Positions 1-8,334 of a stretch of 51,985 nt of DNA are shown in pieces. The notes below the pieces were generated by a model. It saw only the letters and a list, made by a program, of their open reading frames with translations. It was not told where the DNA came from and did no database searches. This DNA is from Planctomycetota bacterium (GTDB taxonomy: Bacteria > Planctomycetota > Phycisphaerae > Phycisphaerales > UBA1924), in contig JAEYTB010000198.1 of NCBI GenBank assembly GCA_023434205.1, positions 1 through 51,985 on the forward strand. The letters are read 5' to 3'. The translations under genes were made by a program, and so were the position numbers. The number at the start of each line of letters is the position of its first letter. Positions within the stretch are counted from its first letter, which is position 1.

Positions 1-340
1 ACTTGAGGGAGAGCGGGGCGGGCGTGGACGCGCGTTTTGATGACGTTCCGGAACTGGCCCGGTACCTGAAACGGGAACTGGTGCGGACGGGGCGGGGGGT
101 GGTCGTGGCCAACCCCATCTCCGAAGCAAGCGAGCTGAAGCGGGAGGATTGGGACCGCTGGCTGGGGGAGGCCATGGCGGAAGCGGCGCGGCAGGGGGTG
201 GCGGGGCGGGGGATGACGCCGTTCCTGCTGGGCCACCTGCACCGGGCATCGGGGGGGCGACGCTGCGGGCGAACCTGGACCTGGTGCGGTCGAACGCGGC
301 GTTGGCGGGGCAGATCGCCCGGGCGATGGCGGGCCGCTGA
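1..340 (+). CDS. psuG: Pseudouridine-5'-phosphate glycosidase, C-terminal part, apparent frameshift
   Basis: PsuG cleaves pseudouridine 5'-phosphate into uracil and ribose 5-phosphate in the cytoplasm. Only the C-terminal end lies in the window; the start is off the left edge. The frame from position 3 carries family features: the GRGVVVANPI strand, a charged helix, then MTPFLLGHLHRASGG. At the run of seven G (251-257) the expected continuation (ATLRANLDLVRSNAALAGQIARAM) moves to the next frame and ends at 340. One extra G in that run would restore a single continuous protein, so a homopolymer sequencing error is as likely as a real mutation. The frame from position 3 otherwise runs on to 404 with an unrelated arginine-rich tail. 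The family assignment rests on the pattern of both halves and is fairly secure. Confidence 0.75.
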
Positions 341-498
341 GGACGGGACTGGGGTTTCAAGCAGCTTTGTGCATTGTGGGGGGTTGCGGGGGGTATTACC
401 ATGAGGAACCCCCCCACCGCTCCTCACGCCAGTGTGGAGGGGGTGGCCGCTTTGGCCGATCCTGCTACAGACCGCTACACCCCCGGAGGATGAGGACC

Positions 499-2739
499 GT
501 GAGCATGAAGTTTCAGAGCAGGCGGGCGGCCGTGGCCGTGCTCACGGGGCTGGCAGGCCTCGCTGTGCCCTGTGCGGCGCAGGACAGCGTCTCGCGGAAC
601 TCGGATGGGGGCTCCGGCCTGCCGGGCGATGCGTTGAACCCGTGGGTGCTGGGTCCGGGGATGCGGAGCAGCTACATCGTGGACCTTCGGCCGTTCGCGA
701 CGTCGATGGGCACGCACTTTGGGATCGGGCCGCTGGTCAAGTCGGGGAAGACCAGCGCAGCGCGGTTCACCGCCTTGAACGGCACCTCGGTCGTCTCGGC
801 TTCCATGAAGACGGGCGCGGCGTACCCGGCGGCCTCCTACGCGCTCTGGAGTTCGCCCGGGGCGGGCCTGAACCCGGCGGAGAACCTGACGGGCAACGTC
901 GCGACGATCTCCCCGGCGGGCACGGCGACGGTCTTCGGCATCGGGCTGATGGACTTTGACGAGGTGACGGTCGGCACCAGCAACGTGTTCGTCAACCAGC
1001 TGTACGCCGCGCAGGTGGCGTTCGACCCGGCCACCCCGAACCGGATGTTTGTGACACGCGTGCACGCCGCGGCGAACAGCACCACGAACAACACCGACCG
1101 CTCGCAGTTCGGCCTCGGCTCCGTGGACGCGGACGGCAACCTGGTCTTCCGGGCGGACAGCTTCGGGAGCGCGGGGCCGGCAACGTCGCTGCTGGTGGGC
1201 GACAACTACTTCCGGGTGAAGTCCCCGCTGCGGGGCTCGACGGTGAACCTGATCGACAACAACGGCGGGAGCAATAGCGCGGCGACGGACTGGCTGCTGG
1301 TCCGCAGCGCCGCCACGCACACGGCGCCGGTGGCGATCCCGGCGGATGTCGCGGGGCGGAGCGTGCTGATCGGCACAGACCTTTTGGGCAACGTGGCGTA
1401 CGAGTCCGCGCCGGGCTCGGTCTCGGGAACATCGGCGGCGCACCGGACCGGGACGCTGGACCATCGCGGCACGCCGGGGTTCTCGGCACGCCCCTTGTTC
1501 CCGGGGTCGGTGGGGACGGGAACGATCCTGACGCGCTCAACCACGGGTGGCGGCAAGACCGACGGCCTGACGGTGTGGGGCGTGGATGCCAACGGGAACC
1601 CCACGGCGAGCCGCACGGTGGTGGTGCCCGCGGCCCTCACGGACCCTTGCATCAGCCACACGTGGAACCTGGCCGGCGGGGACTTCCGCGGGTACGAGAG
1701 CCAGACCATTTTCCGTGGCGGGGCGGGGCCGGTCGCCGTGACCTTGGACCACGCGGGCCGTGCGCTGGTGGCCTCGCTGGTGTTCCACGGCAGCATCGGC
1801 GGCTTCGCGAACCCGTTCGACGCCGTGGCGGTCGCACGCTTTGACCCTGCGAACCCCAACTCGCCGGTGGAATGGACCAACGCGGCGTGGGTGGACACGT
1901 CGCAGTCCACGGGCAAGCCGCTGTTCGGAGACTTCGGCGCCGACGGCGCGCCCGGGACCGGCGACGCGGGCGAGGGCGACGGTGTGGTGAACGCCCTGGA
2001 TGCACCGATCGGACGCCTGGCTTCGGCCACGGAGAACCCGTTCGCGACGCCCGGGCCCTCGCTCTCGGCGCCCGCGTTCGACGCGGCGGGGAACCTCTAC
2101 TTCATCGCGTCGGTCACGCTCCGCAAGCAGATCGGGTCGCAGGTGCTGGAGGTGCCGAGCATCGCCCTGGTGCGGGGCGTCTACAACGCCGCGGCGTTCT
2201 GCTACACGCCCGAGGTCGTGCTGGAGGTGGGGAGCACCTTCCTTGGAGTGAACTCGGCAACGCAGTACCAGGTGCAGCACCTGAGCCTGGCGGATGCGGA
2301 CTCGAGCTCCTCGGCCTCGCTGTGGTCGGGGAGCGCAACGCAGCAGGCGTGGAACCGAATGAACCCGGCGGACATGCCCGCCGGCGACCCGCGTCAGCTC
2401 GGCGGGCTCGTCATTTCAGCCCGGGTGTGCTACGACGTGAACTCGGACGGGGTATTCGAGGACCCCACGGTGATCGGCAACGACCCCCAGAGCCCGGATG
2501 AGGCGTACAACGCGGTGCTGTACATCGCCTTTGTGCCCCAAGCCCTCCAGTGCGGCACGGCGGACTTTGACAACGACGGCGACACAGGCACCGACGCGGA
2601 CATCGAAGCCTTCTTCGCGTGCCTGGCGGGCAACTGCTGCCCGACGTGCCAGACATCGGACTTTGACGGCGACGGCGACTCCGGCACCGACTTTGACATC
2701 GAGGCCTTCTTCCGCGTCCTCGCCGGCGGGGCGTGCTAA
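499..2739 (+). CDS. Secreted protein with duplicated dockerin-like C-terminus (A)
   Basis: Predicted exported protein of 746 residues with a signal peptide ending near PCAAQ. The GTG at 499 is chosen because GGAGGA (485-490) lies 8 nt upstream; ATG 505 is the alternative, and ATG 490 would overlap that site. I do not recognise the central region, which is rich in Gly, Ala, Thr and Asn as in extracellular beta proteins. The last 60 residues hold two calcium-loop units, DFDNDGDTGTDADIEAFF and DFDGDGDSGTDFDIEAFF, each followed by a Leu-Ala-Gly-x-Cys ending. This resembles the dockerin-like tail annotated in Phycisphaerae as GC-type dockerin. Two other proteins in the window carry it. The role is unknown; surface anchoring is an inference. 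The stop codon overlaps that of the convergent regulator gene. Confidence 0.85.
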   Translation: MSMKFQSRRAAVAVLTGLAGLAVPCAAQDSVSRNSDGGSGLPGDALNPWVLGPGMRSSYIVDLRPFATSMGTHFGIGPLVKSGKTSAARFTALNGTSVVSASMKTGAAYPAASYALWSSPGAGLNPAENLTGNVATISPAGTATVFGIGLMDFDEVTVGTSNVFVNQLYAAQVAFDPATPNRMFVTRVHAAANSTTNNTDRSQFGLGSVDADGNLVFRADSFGSAGPATSLLVGDNYFRVKSPLRGSTVNLIDNNGGSNSAATDWLLVRSAATHTAPVAIPADVAGRSVLIGTDLLGNVAYESAPGSVSGTSAAHRTGTLDHRGTPGFSARPLFPGSVGTGTILTRSTTGGGKTDGLTVWGVDANGNPTASRTVVVPAALTDPCISHTWNLAGGDFRGYESQTIFRGGAGPVAVTLDHAGRALVASLVFHGSIGGFANPFDAVAVARFDPANPNSPVEWTNAAWVDTSQSTGKPLFGDFGADGAPGTGDAGEGDGVVNALDAPIGRLASATENPFATPGPSLSAPAFDAAGNLYFIASVTLRKQIGSQVLEVPSIALVRGVYNAAAFCYTPEVVLEVGSTFLGVNSATQYQVQHLSLADADSSSSASLWSGSATQQAWNRMNPADMPAGDPRQLGGLVISARVCYDVNSDGVFEDPTVIGNDPQSPDEAYNAVLYIAFVPQALQCGTADFDNDGDTGTDADIEAFFACLAGNCCPTCQTSDFDGDGDSGTDFDIEAFFRVLAGGAC

Positions 2740-3239
2740 CGCTGGCCCTCGGCCCCGAGCTTCCGCAGGTCCGCGAGGGTCTGGCGGAGCTGACGCTGCA
2801 GCAGGCTGACGCGCAGCAGCGAGCGCACACGCGTCACCAGCTCCAGGCGGTTCACGGGCTTGGTCAGGAAGTCGTCCGCCCCCGACTCCACGGCACGCTC
2901 AACATCCGCGACCTCGTTGAGGGCCGTCACCATCACCACAGGGATATCCCGCAGGGCGGGGTCCTTCTTGATCTTTGAGCAGACCTGGAAGCCGCTCATC
3001 CGGGGCATCATGACGTCCAGCAGGATGAGGTCGGGGCGTTTGCGGGCGACGTCCTCAAGGGCCTCCAGACCGTCGGGGGCGGTGCGGAGCTCGCAGCCCA
3101 GTTCCTCCAGATAGGCGAGCAGGAGCTCAAGGTTCTGCTCGTTGTCGTCCACCAGAAGGACCACCGACCCCTCGACATTCAGCTCAGGGGCGTGGGCGAG
3201 GGCGGCGTCGGGGGCTTCGGTCTGGACTTTGTCAGGCAT
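2736..3239 (-). CDS. Single-domain response regulator (CheY/PleD-like receiver)
   Basis: Cytoplasmic phosphorylation switch of 167 residues. A short unstructured N-terminus of about 25 residues precedes a complete receiver domain. It shows the acidic pair Asp31-Asp32, phosphoacceptor Asp75 in LILLDVMMP, Thr105 in VVMVTALNE and Lys127 in FLTKPVN. After the receiver there is only a helical Leu/Arg-rich tail, probably a coiled coil; there is no DNA-binding, GGDEF or other output domain. It would therefore act through protein contact. GAGGAG upstream of the ATG supports the start. The partner kinase is not adjacent; the histidine kinase at 15.5-16.4 kb is the only one in the window and nothing links the two. 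Confidence 0.93.
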   Translation of the reverse strand: MPDKVQTEAPDAALAHAPELNVEGSVVLLVDDNEQNLELLLAYLEELGCELRTAPDGLEALEDVARKRPDLILLDVMMPRMSGFQVCSKIKKDPALRDIPVVMVTALNEVADVERAVESGADDFLTKPVNRLELVTRVRSLLRVSLLQRQLRQTLADLRKLGAEGQR

Positions 3240-3440
3240 GGCGGCTCTCCTCGCGAGGGTCCTGATCCTACCGCGCCAGCAACCCTTCCGCGGGGTGTGC
3301 TGTAAACCGGGGGCAGATCACGACCTACCGCTGGACCGGGTGGGTCGGGGTGGCAAGAATCCCGGTGGACTTCCGGGCGGCGGCGGGGGGTTTCTCAAGT
3401 GCCGCGTCCGCCCGGCCTTGGATCAGTGCGGAGGTGTTGC

Positions 3441-3899
3441 GTGTCGGCCCATTCCTCCAAAGGTCGTGTGGCGTGGCTGGACCGCTTCCGGGCGCCGAGC
3501 TCGGACGAGTTGCTGTCGCCGTTCAATAAGCAGACCAGCGCCCTCCTTGAGCACGCGCGCCAAAAGTTCCTGGGCGTCGAGAGCATCAAGGAAGAAATCG
3601 TCTGGCACGGGGTTTGGAACTGGACGTACGTCTATCGAATCCCCGGCGAAGGGGAGCGGGCGTGGGCGTACCTGATCCCGGACCCGGCCAAGCCGCGGAT
3701 CGCCGTGCCGATCGACGACGAGATCATCCCCGATCTGCCCCTCCGCAAGCTGTCCAAGTACATCCGCGATGGGCTGACGCACGCACCGAAGGTGGACGGG
3801 TTGCGGTGGTCGTGTTGGGACATCACCAACCGGACGCAGGTTGAGGACATCGTGTCGCTGGCGCAGAACAAGCTGAAACTTGCGGACGCTGGGCGCTGA
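3441..3899 (+). CDS. Conserved hypothetical protein, DUF3788-like layout
   Basis: Small soluble protein of 152 residues with no signal peptide or membrane segment. The GTG at 3441 is chosen because GGAGG (3430-3434) sits 6 nt upstream; longer in-frame versions lack such a site. The N-terminal half is helical; the second half alternates strands rich in Trp and Tyr (IVWHGVWNWTYVYRI, AWAYLIPD) with helices, then a C-terminal helix (VEDIVSLAQNKLKL). This order is reminiscent of the DUF3788/YdhG-type alpha/beta proteins, but I cannot make that assignment firmly. It is monocistronic, between the convergent regulator pair and dacB. Function unknown. Confidence 0.75.
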   Translation: MSAHSSKGRVAWLDRFRAPSSDELLSPFNKQTSALLEHARQKFLGVESIKEEIVWHGVWNWTYVYRIPGEGERAWAYLIPDPAKPRIAVPIDDEIIPDLPLRKLSKYIRDGLTHAPKVDGLRWSCWDITNRTQVEDIVSLAQNKLKLADAGR

Positions 3900-4004
3900 A
3901 GAGTGCCGTGAACGCTGAAGGCTGAGCCCGCCGTTGGCCGATCAGCGGTAGGATGCCGCCGCGCCGGCGACGGCCGACCCGCCCCCCAGCAACCCGGAGC
4001 ACCG

Positions 4005-5525
4005 ATGCCGATTCTGACACGCCCGCGGGCGTTCGCCCTTGCGTTCTCGATGGCCGCCGCGGTGTGTACGGGGGCGCTCGCACAGCCGGGCTCGCTCAAG
4101 GACGAAGTGTCGCGCGCGGTCGCCGGGCTCAAGCTGGGGTCGGCGCGGGTCGGAATCAGCGTTGTAGACCTTGAGACAGGCGATTCCCTCGCGGAGATGA
4201 ACGCCGACCTGCCCCTGACGCCGGCGTCGAACATGAAGCTGCTGACGACGGGGGCCGCCGCGGTGGTGCTGACCCCCGAGTTCGTGTTCAAGACCGAAGT
4301 GATCCGCGACGGCGACCGGCTGATCGTGCGGGGCTCGGGCGACCCATCCCTGGGCGACCCGCTGGTGCTGGGCGACAACGAGCCCAAGCTGACGGTCGGC
4401 GATGTGCTGTCGGCCCTGGCGGGGGCGGCCGCAAAGTCGGGGATGCACGAGGTCCGGGAGATCGTGGTGGACGACCGCGTGTTCGACCGCGAACTCGTCC
4501 ACCCCAACTGGCCCGTCAACCAGCTCGACCGGCCCTACTGCGCGCAGGTGAGCGGCCTGAACTTCCACGTCAACGTGCTGTCCTTCTACCCCGGGCCCAA
4601 TCCGCAGGGGCCCGGGACCCCGCCCGTCTATGCGCTGGAGCCCGAGGCGCCCTGGGTGCGGGTCGATGTACGGGCGCGGACCGTGGCGGACGGGAAGAAC
4701 ACGGCGTGGATCACCCGCGAGCAGGGCGAAGACCGGTTCGCGCTGCGGGGCGATATCCGCTTCCAGACCCAGCAGCCCATCGAGATCACCTGCCAGGACC
4801 CGGCGCTCTTCTTCGGGCGGCTGCTGGCGCACCAGCTCAGCAAGGCCGGGGTGCGCGTGGCGCAGGCGCAGAACGCGCCCGCGGTGCGGCTCGCGGGGGC
4901 ACAGGAGCAGTTCGCCGGGCGGGCCATCGCCATCGTAAACACGCCGCTGGCGGATGTACTGCGGCGGTGCAACGCCGACTCCGAGAACCTCTACGCCGAG
5001 GCGCTCCTCAAGCGAATGGGCCACGCGGTGACGCGCGATGCGGGCTCGTGGAACAACGGGGCGTCCGTCCTCCGCATGGTCATCGGGCAGCGGCTGAGCC
5101 CCCAGCACGCCGCGGCCACGACGATCAGCGACGGCTCGGGGATGTCCCGCGCCAATCAGGTTTCGCCCGGGACGCTGACGCGGTGGCTTGGCGCGATGCA
5201 CGCGGACGCGAAGGTCAGGGACATGTTTACCGATTCCCTCGCCCGGCCGGGCACGGGCACGCTCAAGAAGCGGTTCCGCGACGCGAAGCTCAAGAACGAG
5301 GTGCGGGCCAAGAGCGGGTACATCGAGGGCGTGCGGACGCTCTCGGGATACGTGATCAACGGATCGACGGGCCGCCGGGTGGCGTTCAGCGTGATGGTGA
5401 ATGACATCTCGAGCGACGAGCAGACCCGCGCGGCGATGGAACTCCACGAGGACATCGTCAAGCTCGCCGACCGCTGGCTGGCGCAGAAGTCCGTGGGGAT
5501 GGAGCCCGCCAAGGTCGGGGGCTGA
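4005..5525 (+). CDS. dacB: D-alanyl-D-alanine carboxypeptidase/endopeptidase, PBP4 family (S13)
   Basis: Periplasmic penicillin-binding protein that trims or cleaves peptidoglycan peptides. The 506-residue length is close to that of E. coli PBP4. A signal peptide ends near ALAQ (residue 27). All three active-site motifs are present: Ser75-x-x-Lys78 (SNMK), Ser326-x-Asn328 (SEN) and Lys436-Ser-Gly. The family's SDGSGMSRAN segment is also intact at 375-384. The long insertion between the first two motifs, typical of S13 enzymes, is present. A TAGGAT box at 3949-3954 and CCCGGAG before the ATG fit an independent promoter and ribosome site. It converges on the M28 peptidase gene with only 3 nt between stops. 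Peptidoglycan enzymes fit recent evidence that planctomycetes do make a cell wall. Confidence 0.93.
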   Translation: MPILTRPRAFALAFSMAAAVCTGALAQPGSLKDEVSRAVAGLKLGSARVGISVVDLETGDSLAEMNADLPLTPASNMKLLTTGAAAVVLTPEFVFKTEVIRDGDRLIVRGSGDPSLGDPLVLGDNEPKLTVGDVLSALAGAAAKSGMHEVREIVVDDRVFDRELVHPNWPVNQLDRPYCAQVSGLNFHVNVLSFYPGPNPQGPGTPPVYALEPEAPWVRVDVRARTVADGKNTAWITREQGEDRFALRGDIRFQTQQPIEITCQDPALFFGRLLAHQLSKAGVRVAQAQNAPAVRLAGAQEQFAGRAIAIVNTPLADVLRRCNADSENLYAEALLKRMGHAVTRDAGSWNNGASVLRMVIGQRLSPQHAAATTISDGSGMSRANQVSPGTLTRWLGAMHADAKVRDMFTDSLARPGTGTLKKRFRDAKLKNEVRAKSGYIEGVRTLSGYVINGSTGRRVAFSVMVNDISSDEQTRAAMELHEDIVKLADRWLAQKSVGMEPAKVGG

Positions 5526-5528
5526 CGC

Positions 5529-6911
5529 CTATTCCCGCGCGGCGCCGGCAAACGTGACCGGGCTGCGGTACCCGTCCCGGTCGTAGGCACGCACCCCGAA
5601 GAAGGAGTTGTCCTTGCTCTCGCTGAGCGTGGCCTCGGTCGCGTCGCCCACGTCCAGCGAATATTGCCACACCGGGCTCGTCGTCTCGCGCCACACCACC
5701 TCGTACCCCGCCGTGTCGGCCTCGGGCGACCGTTCCCAGCGCAGGGTCGTCGTCACATCCAGCCTTGCGGTGACCACCCGGACATTCCGCGGCGAAGAGG
5801 GCGCGTTGGCGAGGTGGATCAGCACCGCCGCGTTGAGGCGGGTGACGTTCGCGAGGTAGTCAAAGTCCACCGAGTCGGGGAAGTCGCCGTACCGGACGGT
5901 GGTGCCGTCGGGCTGCTCCTCAAGGCGCGGGGTCTGGTGCTGGTGCCGGTAGTCCTCGTGGACTTCGCAGAAGCGGATAGCGGCGTAGCCGTTTTCGTTG
6001 AAGGGGATGTGGTCCCCGCCGCGCATGAAGCGGTCCTGCCGATAGACGAGCATGGGCTGAACGATGGTCCCCTCGCGCCGGGCGACATCGATCACGTAGC
6101 GGGCGAGTTGGCGGCTGGCCGAGTCGCTCTCGCCGCTGACCAGACGGATCTGAGCGAGCTGCTCGGCGCTGGGATTGCGGGGGAGGCCCTCGGACAGCAC
6201 GCGGATGAGCGTGGGTGTGGACTGGCCGCGGTCGCCGTTGGGCCCCCATGGGTCGCCGACAATGTCGTTGTTGAGCACGGCGCGGATGTCTGCCTTCTTC
6301 GCCGCGGCCTGCTCGGCGTGGAAGCGAGCCCCGACCAGGCCTTGCTCCTCCGCCACCGTACACAGGAAGACCACCGTCGACTCCAGCGGCCTGTGGGCCA
6401 GGACGCGGGCGAGTTCCATCACCGCGGCGGTGCCGGAGGCGTCGTCGTTGGCGCCCGGGGCATCGCTCACTGAATCCATGACGTTGGTGGGCATGGAGTC
6501 GTAGTGGCCCACGACGTAGTAGAGCCGCTCGGGCGTCCGCGTCCCGGGGAGGATCGCGACGACGTTGGCCATCGGCGTGGGCTGCGGGATCCGCACGCCC
6601 TTGGGGGCCGTGAACTCTTCAAGAAAGACCCGGAGCTTCCCGGGGGCGCCGTCCCTGGGCTGGTTGAAGGAGTCCAGGTGCGACTTCATCCAGCGGCGGG
6701 CGGCGCCGATGCCCCTGATCTCGGACTCGGTCTCGGAGAGGGAGTGTCGGGTGCCGAAGCCCGCGAGCCGTTCATTGATTTCCTTGAGCGATTCGGCGGA
6801 GATGGCCTCGAGGATCGGGGCGGCGTCGGGCTGGGGCGTGCCGGCGGGCTGCGCGAGGACAGTGCTGGCAGCGGCGAGCAGGGTGAGGGCACACGCGCGG
6901 CGTGCGGGCAT
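5529..6911 (-). CDS. Secreted M28-family zinc aminopeptidase with C-terminal FnIII domain
   Basis: Exported peptidase of 460 residues, signal peptide ending at about VLAQ (21). The catalytic domain has the paired-zinc set: His136 in GHYDS, Asp156 in GANDDASG, the Glu pair in VAEEQGL (188-189), Asp216 in NNDIVGD and His301 in GGDHIPF. The last 90 residues form a fibronectin type III-like module (PRNVRVVTARLD, TLRWERSP, GYEVVWR). Such enzymes release N-terminal amino acids from peptides outside the cytoplasm; exact specificity cannot be read from sequence. An AGGAG site lies 6-7 nt before the ATG. It is monocistronic and divergent from the desulfurase-like gene. Confidence 0.93.
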   Translation of the reverse strand: MPARRACALTLLAAASTVLAQPAGTPQPDAAPILEAISAESLKEINERLAGFGTRHSLSETESEIRGIGAARRWMKSHLDSFNQPRDGAPGKLRVFLEEFTAPKGVRIPQPTPMANVVAILPGTRTPERLYYVVGHYDSMPTNVMDSVSDAPGANDDASGTAAVMELARVLAHRPLESTVVFLCTVAEEQGLVGARFHAEQAAAKKADIRAVLNNDIVGDPWGPNGDRGQSTPTLIRVLSEGLPRNPSAEQLAQIRLVSGESDSASRQLARYVIDVARREGTIVQPMLVYRQDRFMRGGDHIPFNENGYAAIRFCEVHEDYRHQHQTPRLEEQPDGTTVRYGDFPDSVDFDYLANVTRLNAAVLIHLANAPSSPRNVRVVTARLDVTTTLRWERSPEADTAGYEVVWRETTSPVWQYSLDVGDATEATLSESKDNSFFGVRAYDRDGYRSPVTFAGAARE

Positions 6912-6963
6912 GGGAAGCTCCTGTGAAAGGCCTGGGCTGGACGAGCGGACAGCATACCTCGCG

Positions 6964-6969
6964 TACAGT
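6964..6969 (+). promoter_or_regulatory. Candidate -10 box for a leaderless start
   Basis: TACAGT lies 6 nt before the ATG at 6976, and no Shine-Dalgarno sequence is present. This geometry would put the transcription start at or next to the A of the start codon. No convincing -35 element is visible. Confidence 0.4.
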
Positions 6970-6975
6970 TGGCCG

Positions 6976-8226
6976 ATGCGCCGGATTTACCTGGACAACG
7001 CCGCGACCAGCTTCCCCAAGCCGCCGGGGGTCTACGAGGCCATGCTGGACTACGGCACGCGCCTGGGCGCTTCACCGGGGCGGGGTCACTACGCCGAAAG
7101 CCGCGAGGGGGCACGCCTCATTCGTCTCTGCCGCGAGCGGCTCTGCACGCTGATCAACGGGGAGAACCCGGCCCACGTTGTGTTCACGCTCAATACCAGC
7201 GATGCGCTGAACCTGGCGATCAAAGGGGTGGTGCGGCACCGTCTTCTGACGCGGCCGGGGCGGCCGGTACACCTGATCACGACGGCGATGGACCACAACT
7301 CCGTGCTGCGCCCCTTCAACGCGCTGGCGGAGCACGGGGCCGCGTGGACGTTCGTTGCGTGCGACCCGGACACAGGCAGGGTGGACCCCGCGGGGATCGC
7401 GCGGGCGATCACCCCGGACACGGCGCTCGTGGCGGTGAACATGGCGAGCAACGTGTCGGGGACGCTTCAGCCGGTGGAGGAGATCGGGAAAGTGTGCCGC
7501 GGGGCGGGGGTGCTGTACCTGATCGACGCGGCGCAGGCGCTGGGGCACGTGCCGGTGGACGTCCGAGGGCTGAACTGCGACCTGTTGGCGTTCCCCGGCC
7601 ACAAGGGCCTGATGGGCCCGCAGGGCACGGGCGGCCTGTACCTCCGGACGGGGGTCGAGGACCTCGTCGCGACAACCCGCGAGGGCGGCACGGGGTCGCT
7701 CTCCGAGCACGATGCACAGCCGATGTCGATGCCCGAGAAGTACGAAGCGGGGAGCCACAACACGATCGGGATCGTGGGGCTCTCGCGGGCGGTGGAGTGG
7801 ATCCTGGAGCGCGGGGTCGAGAGCCTGCGCGAACACGAACAGTCGCTCATCGCGCTGGCCCTGGACCTGCTGCACGAGGGCGGCGCCCGCGTGCAGGGCA
7901 GGCCCTCCCGCGAGGGGCCACTGTCGGCGCTGCGGCTGCTGGGGCCCGGTGAGCCGGCAGCTCGTGTCGGGGTGCTGTCCTTGACGCACGACACCATGCC
8001 GCCGGCGGAGGTCGCCGTGATGCTCGAGCACCTCGGGGTCCTGGTGCGGTCGGGGATCCACTGCGCCCCGCACGCGCACGCGGCAATGGGCACGCTGGAG
8101 CAGCACGGGGCGTTCCGCATGTCGTTCGGGCCGTTCGTCACGGAATCAGACGTGCGAGCGGCCTGCGCGGCGCTGGAGGAAGTCTGCGTTGAAGTCGCCG
8201 GGGCTGACGCGGCGGGGGCGCGCTGA
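6976..8226 (+). CDS. Cysteine desulfurase-like class V aminotransferase
   Basis: PLP enzyme of 416 residues that probably removes sulfur from cysteine to leave a persulfide on its own cysteine. The N-terminus (IYLDNAATSFPKP) is classic for NifS/SufS relatives. Lys210 in FPGHKGLMGP is the PLP-binding residue, His107 in AMDHNS and Asp184 in IDAAQ match the cofactor site, and Cys363 in SGIHCAPHAH is the expected persulfide cysteine. The CAPxAH form and overall spacing resemble the branch annotated as class V aminotransferase, cysteine desulfurase family protein, rather than IscS. No SufU, IscU or thiouridylase gene is adjacent, so the sulfur acceptor is unknown. ATG 6976 is the first start matching the family; it has no Shine-Dalgarno sequence. 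Confidence 0.9.
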   Translation: MRRIYLDNAATSFPKPPGVYEAMLDYGTRLGASPGRGHYAESREGARLIRLCRERLCTLINGENPAHVVFTLNTSDALNLAIKGVVRHRLLTRPGRPVHLITTAMDHNSVLRPFNALAEHGAAWTFVACDPDTGRVDPAGIARAITPDTALVAVNMASNVSGTLQPVEEIGKVCRGAGVLYLIDAAQALGHVPVDVRGLNCDLLAFPGHKGLMGPQGTGGLYLRTGVEDLVATTREGGTGSLSEHDAQPMSMPEKYEAGSHNTIGIVGLSRAVEWILERGVESLREHEQSLIALALDLLHEGGARVQGRPSREGPLSALRLLGPGEPAARVGVLSLTHDTMPPAEVAVMLEHLGVLVRSGIHCAPHAHAAMGTLEQHGAFRMSFGPFVTESDVRAACAALEEVCVEVAGADAAGAR

Positions 8227-8241
8227 GGGTCACCCCGCGTC

Positions 8242-8247
8242 TAAGAT
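8242..8247 (+). promoter_or_regulatory. Candidate -10 box of the tRNA-Arg gene
   Basis: TAAGAT ends 9 nt before the mature tRNA 5' end, in the 30-nt gap after the desulfurase-like gene. No matching -35 is clear, so readthrough from upstream is equally possible. Confidence 0.35.
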
Positions 8248-8256
8248 TGCGGCGTC

Positions 8257-8330
8257 GTCCCGGTAGCTCAGCCGGATAGAGCAGCGGTCTTCTAAATCGC
8301 AGGTCGTGCGTTCGAGTCGCACCCGGGACG
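8257..8330 (+). tRNA. tRNA-Arg (anticodon TCT)
   Basis: A complete cloverleaf can be folded by eye. The acceptor stem pairs 8257-8263 (GTCCCGG) with 8323-8329 (CCGGGAC); the D stem is GCTC/GAGC; the anticodon stem is GCGGT/ATCGC with loop CTTCTAA. The T arm is GTGCG-TTCGAGT-CGCAC. The anticodon TCT at 8291-8293 reads AGA and AGG. The discriminator base is G8330 and no CCA is encoded. The stop codon of the opposite-strand gene lies 4 nt beyond the 3' end. Confidence 0.96.
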
Positions 8331-8334
8331 CTTC

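Noticed and set aside
2563..2739. Dockerin-like tails considered as exosortase (PEP-CTERM-type) sorting signals
   Set aside because: They contain no hydrophobic helix and no basic terminal cluster, both required in known exosortase signals.
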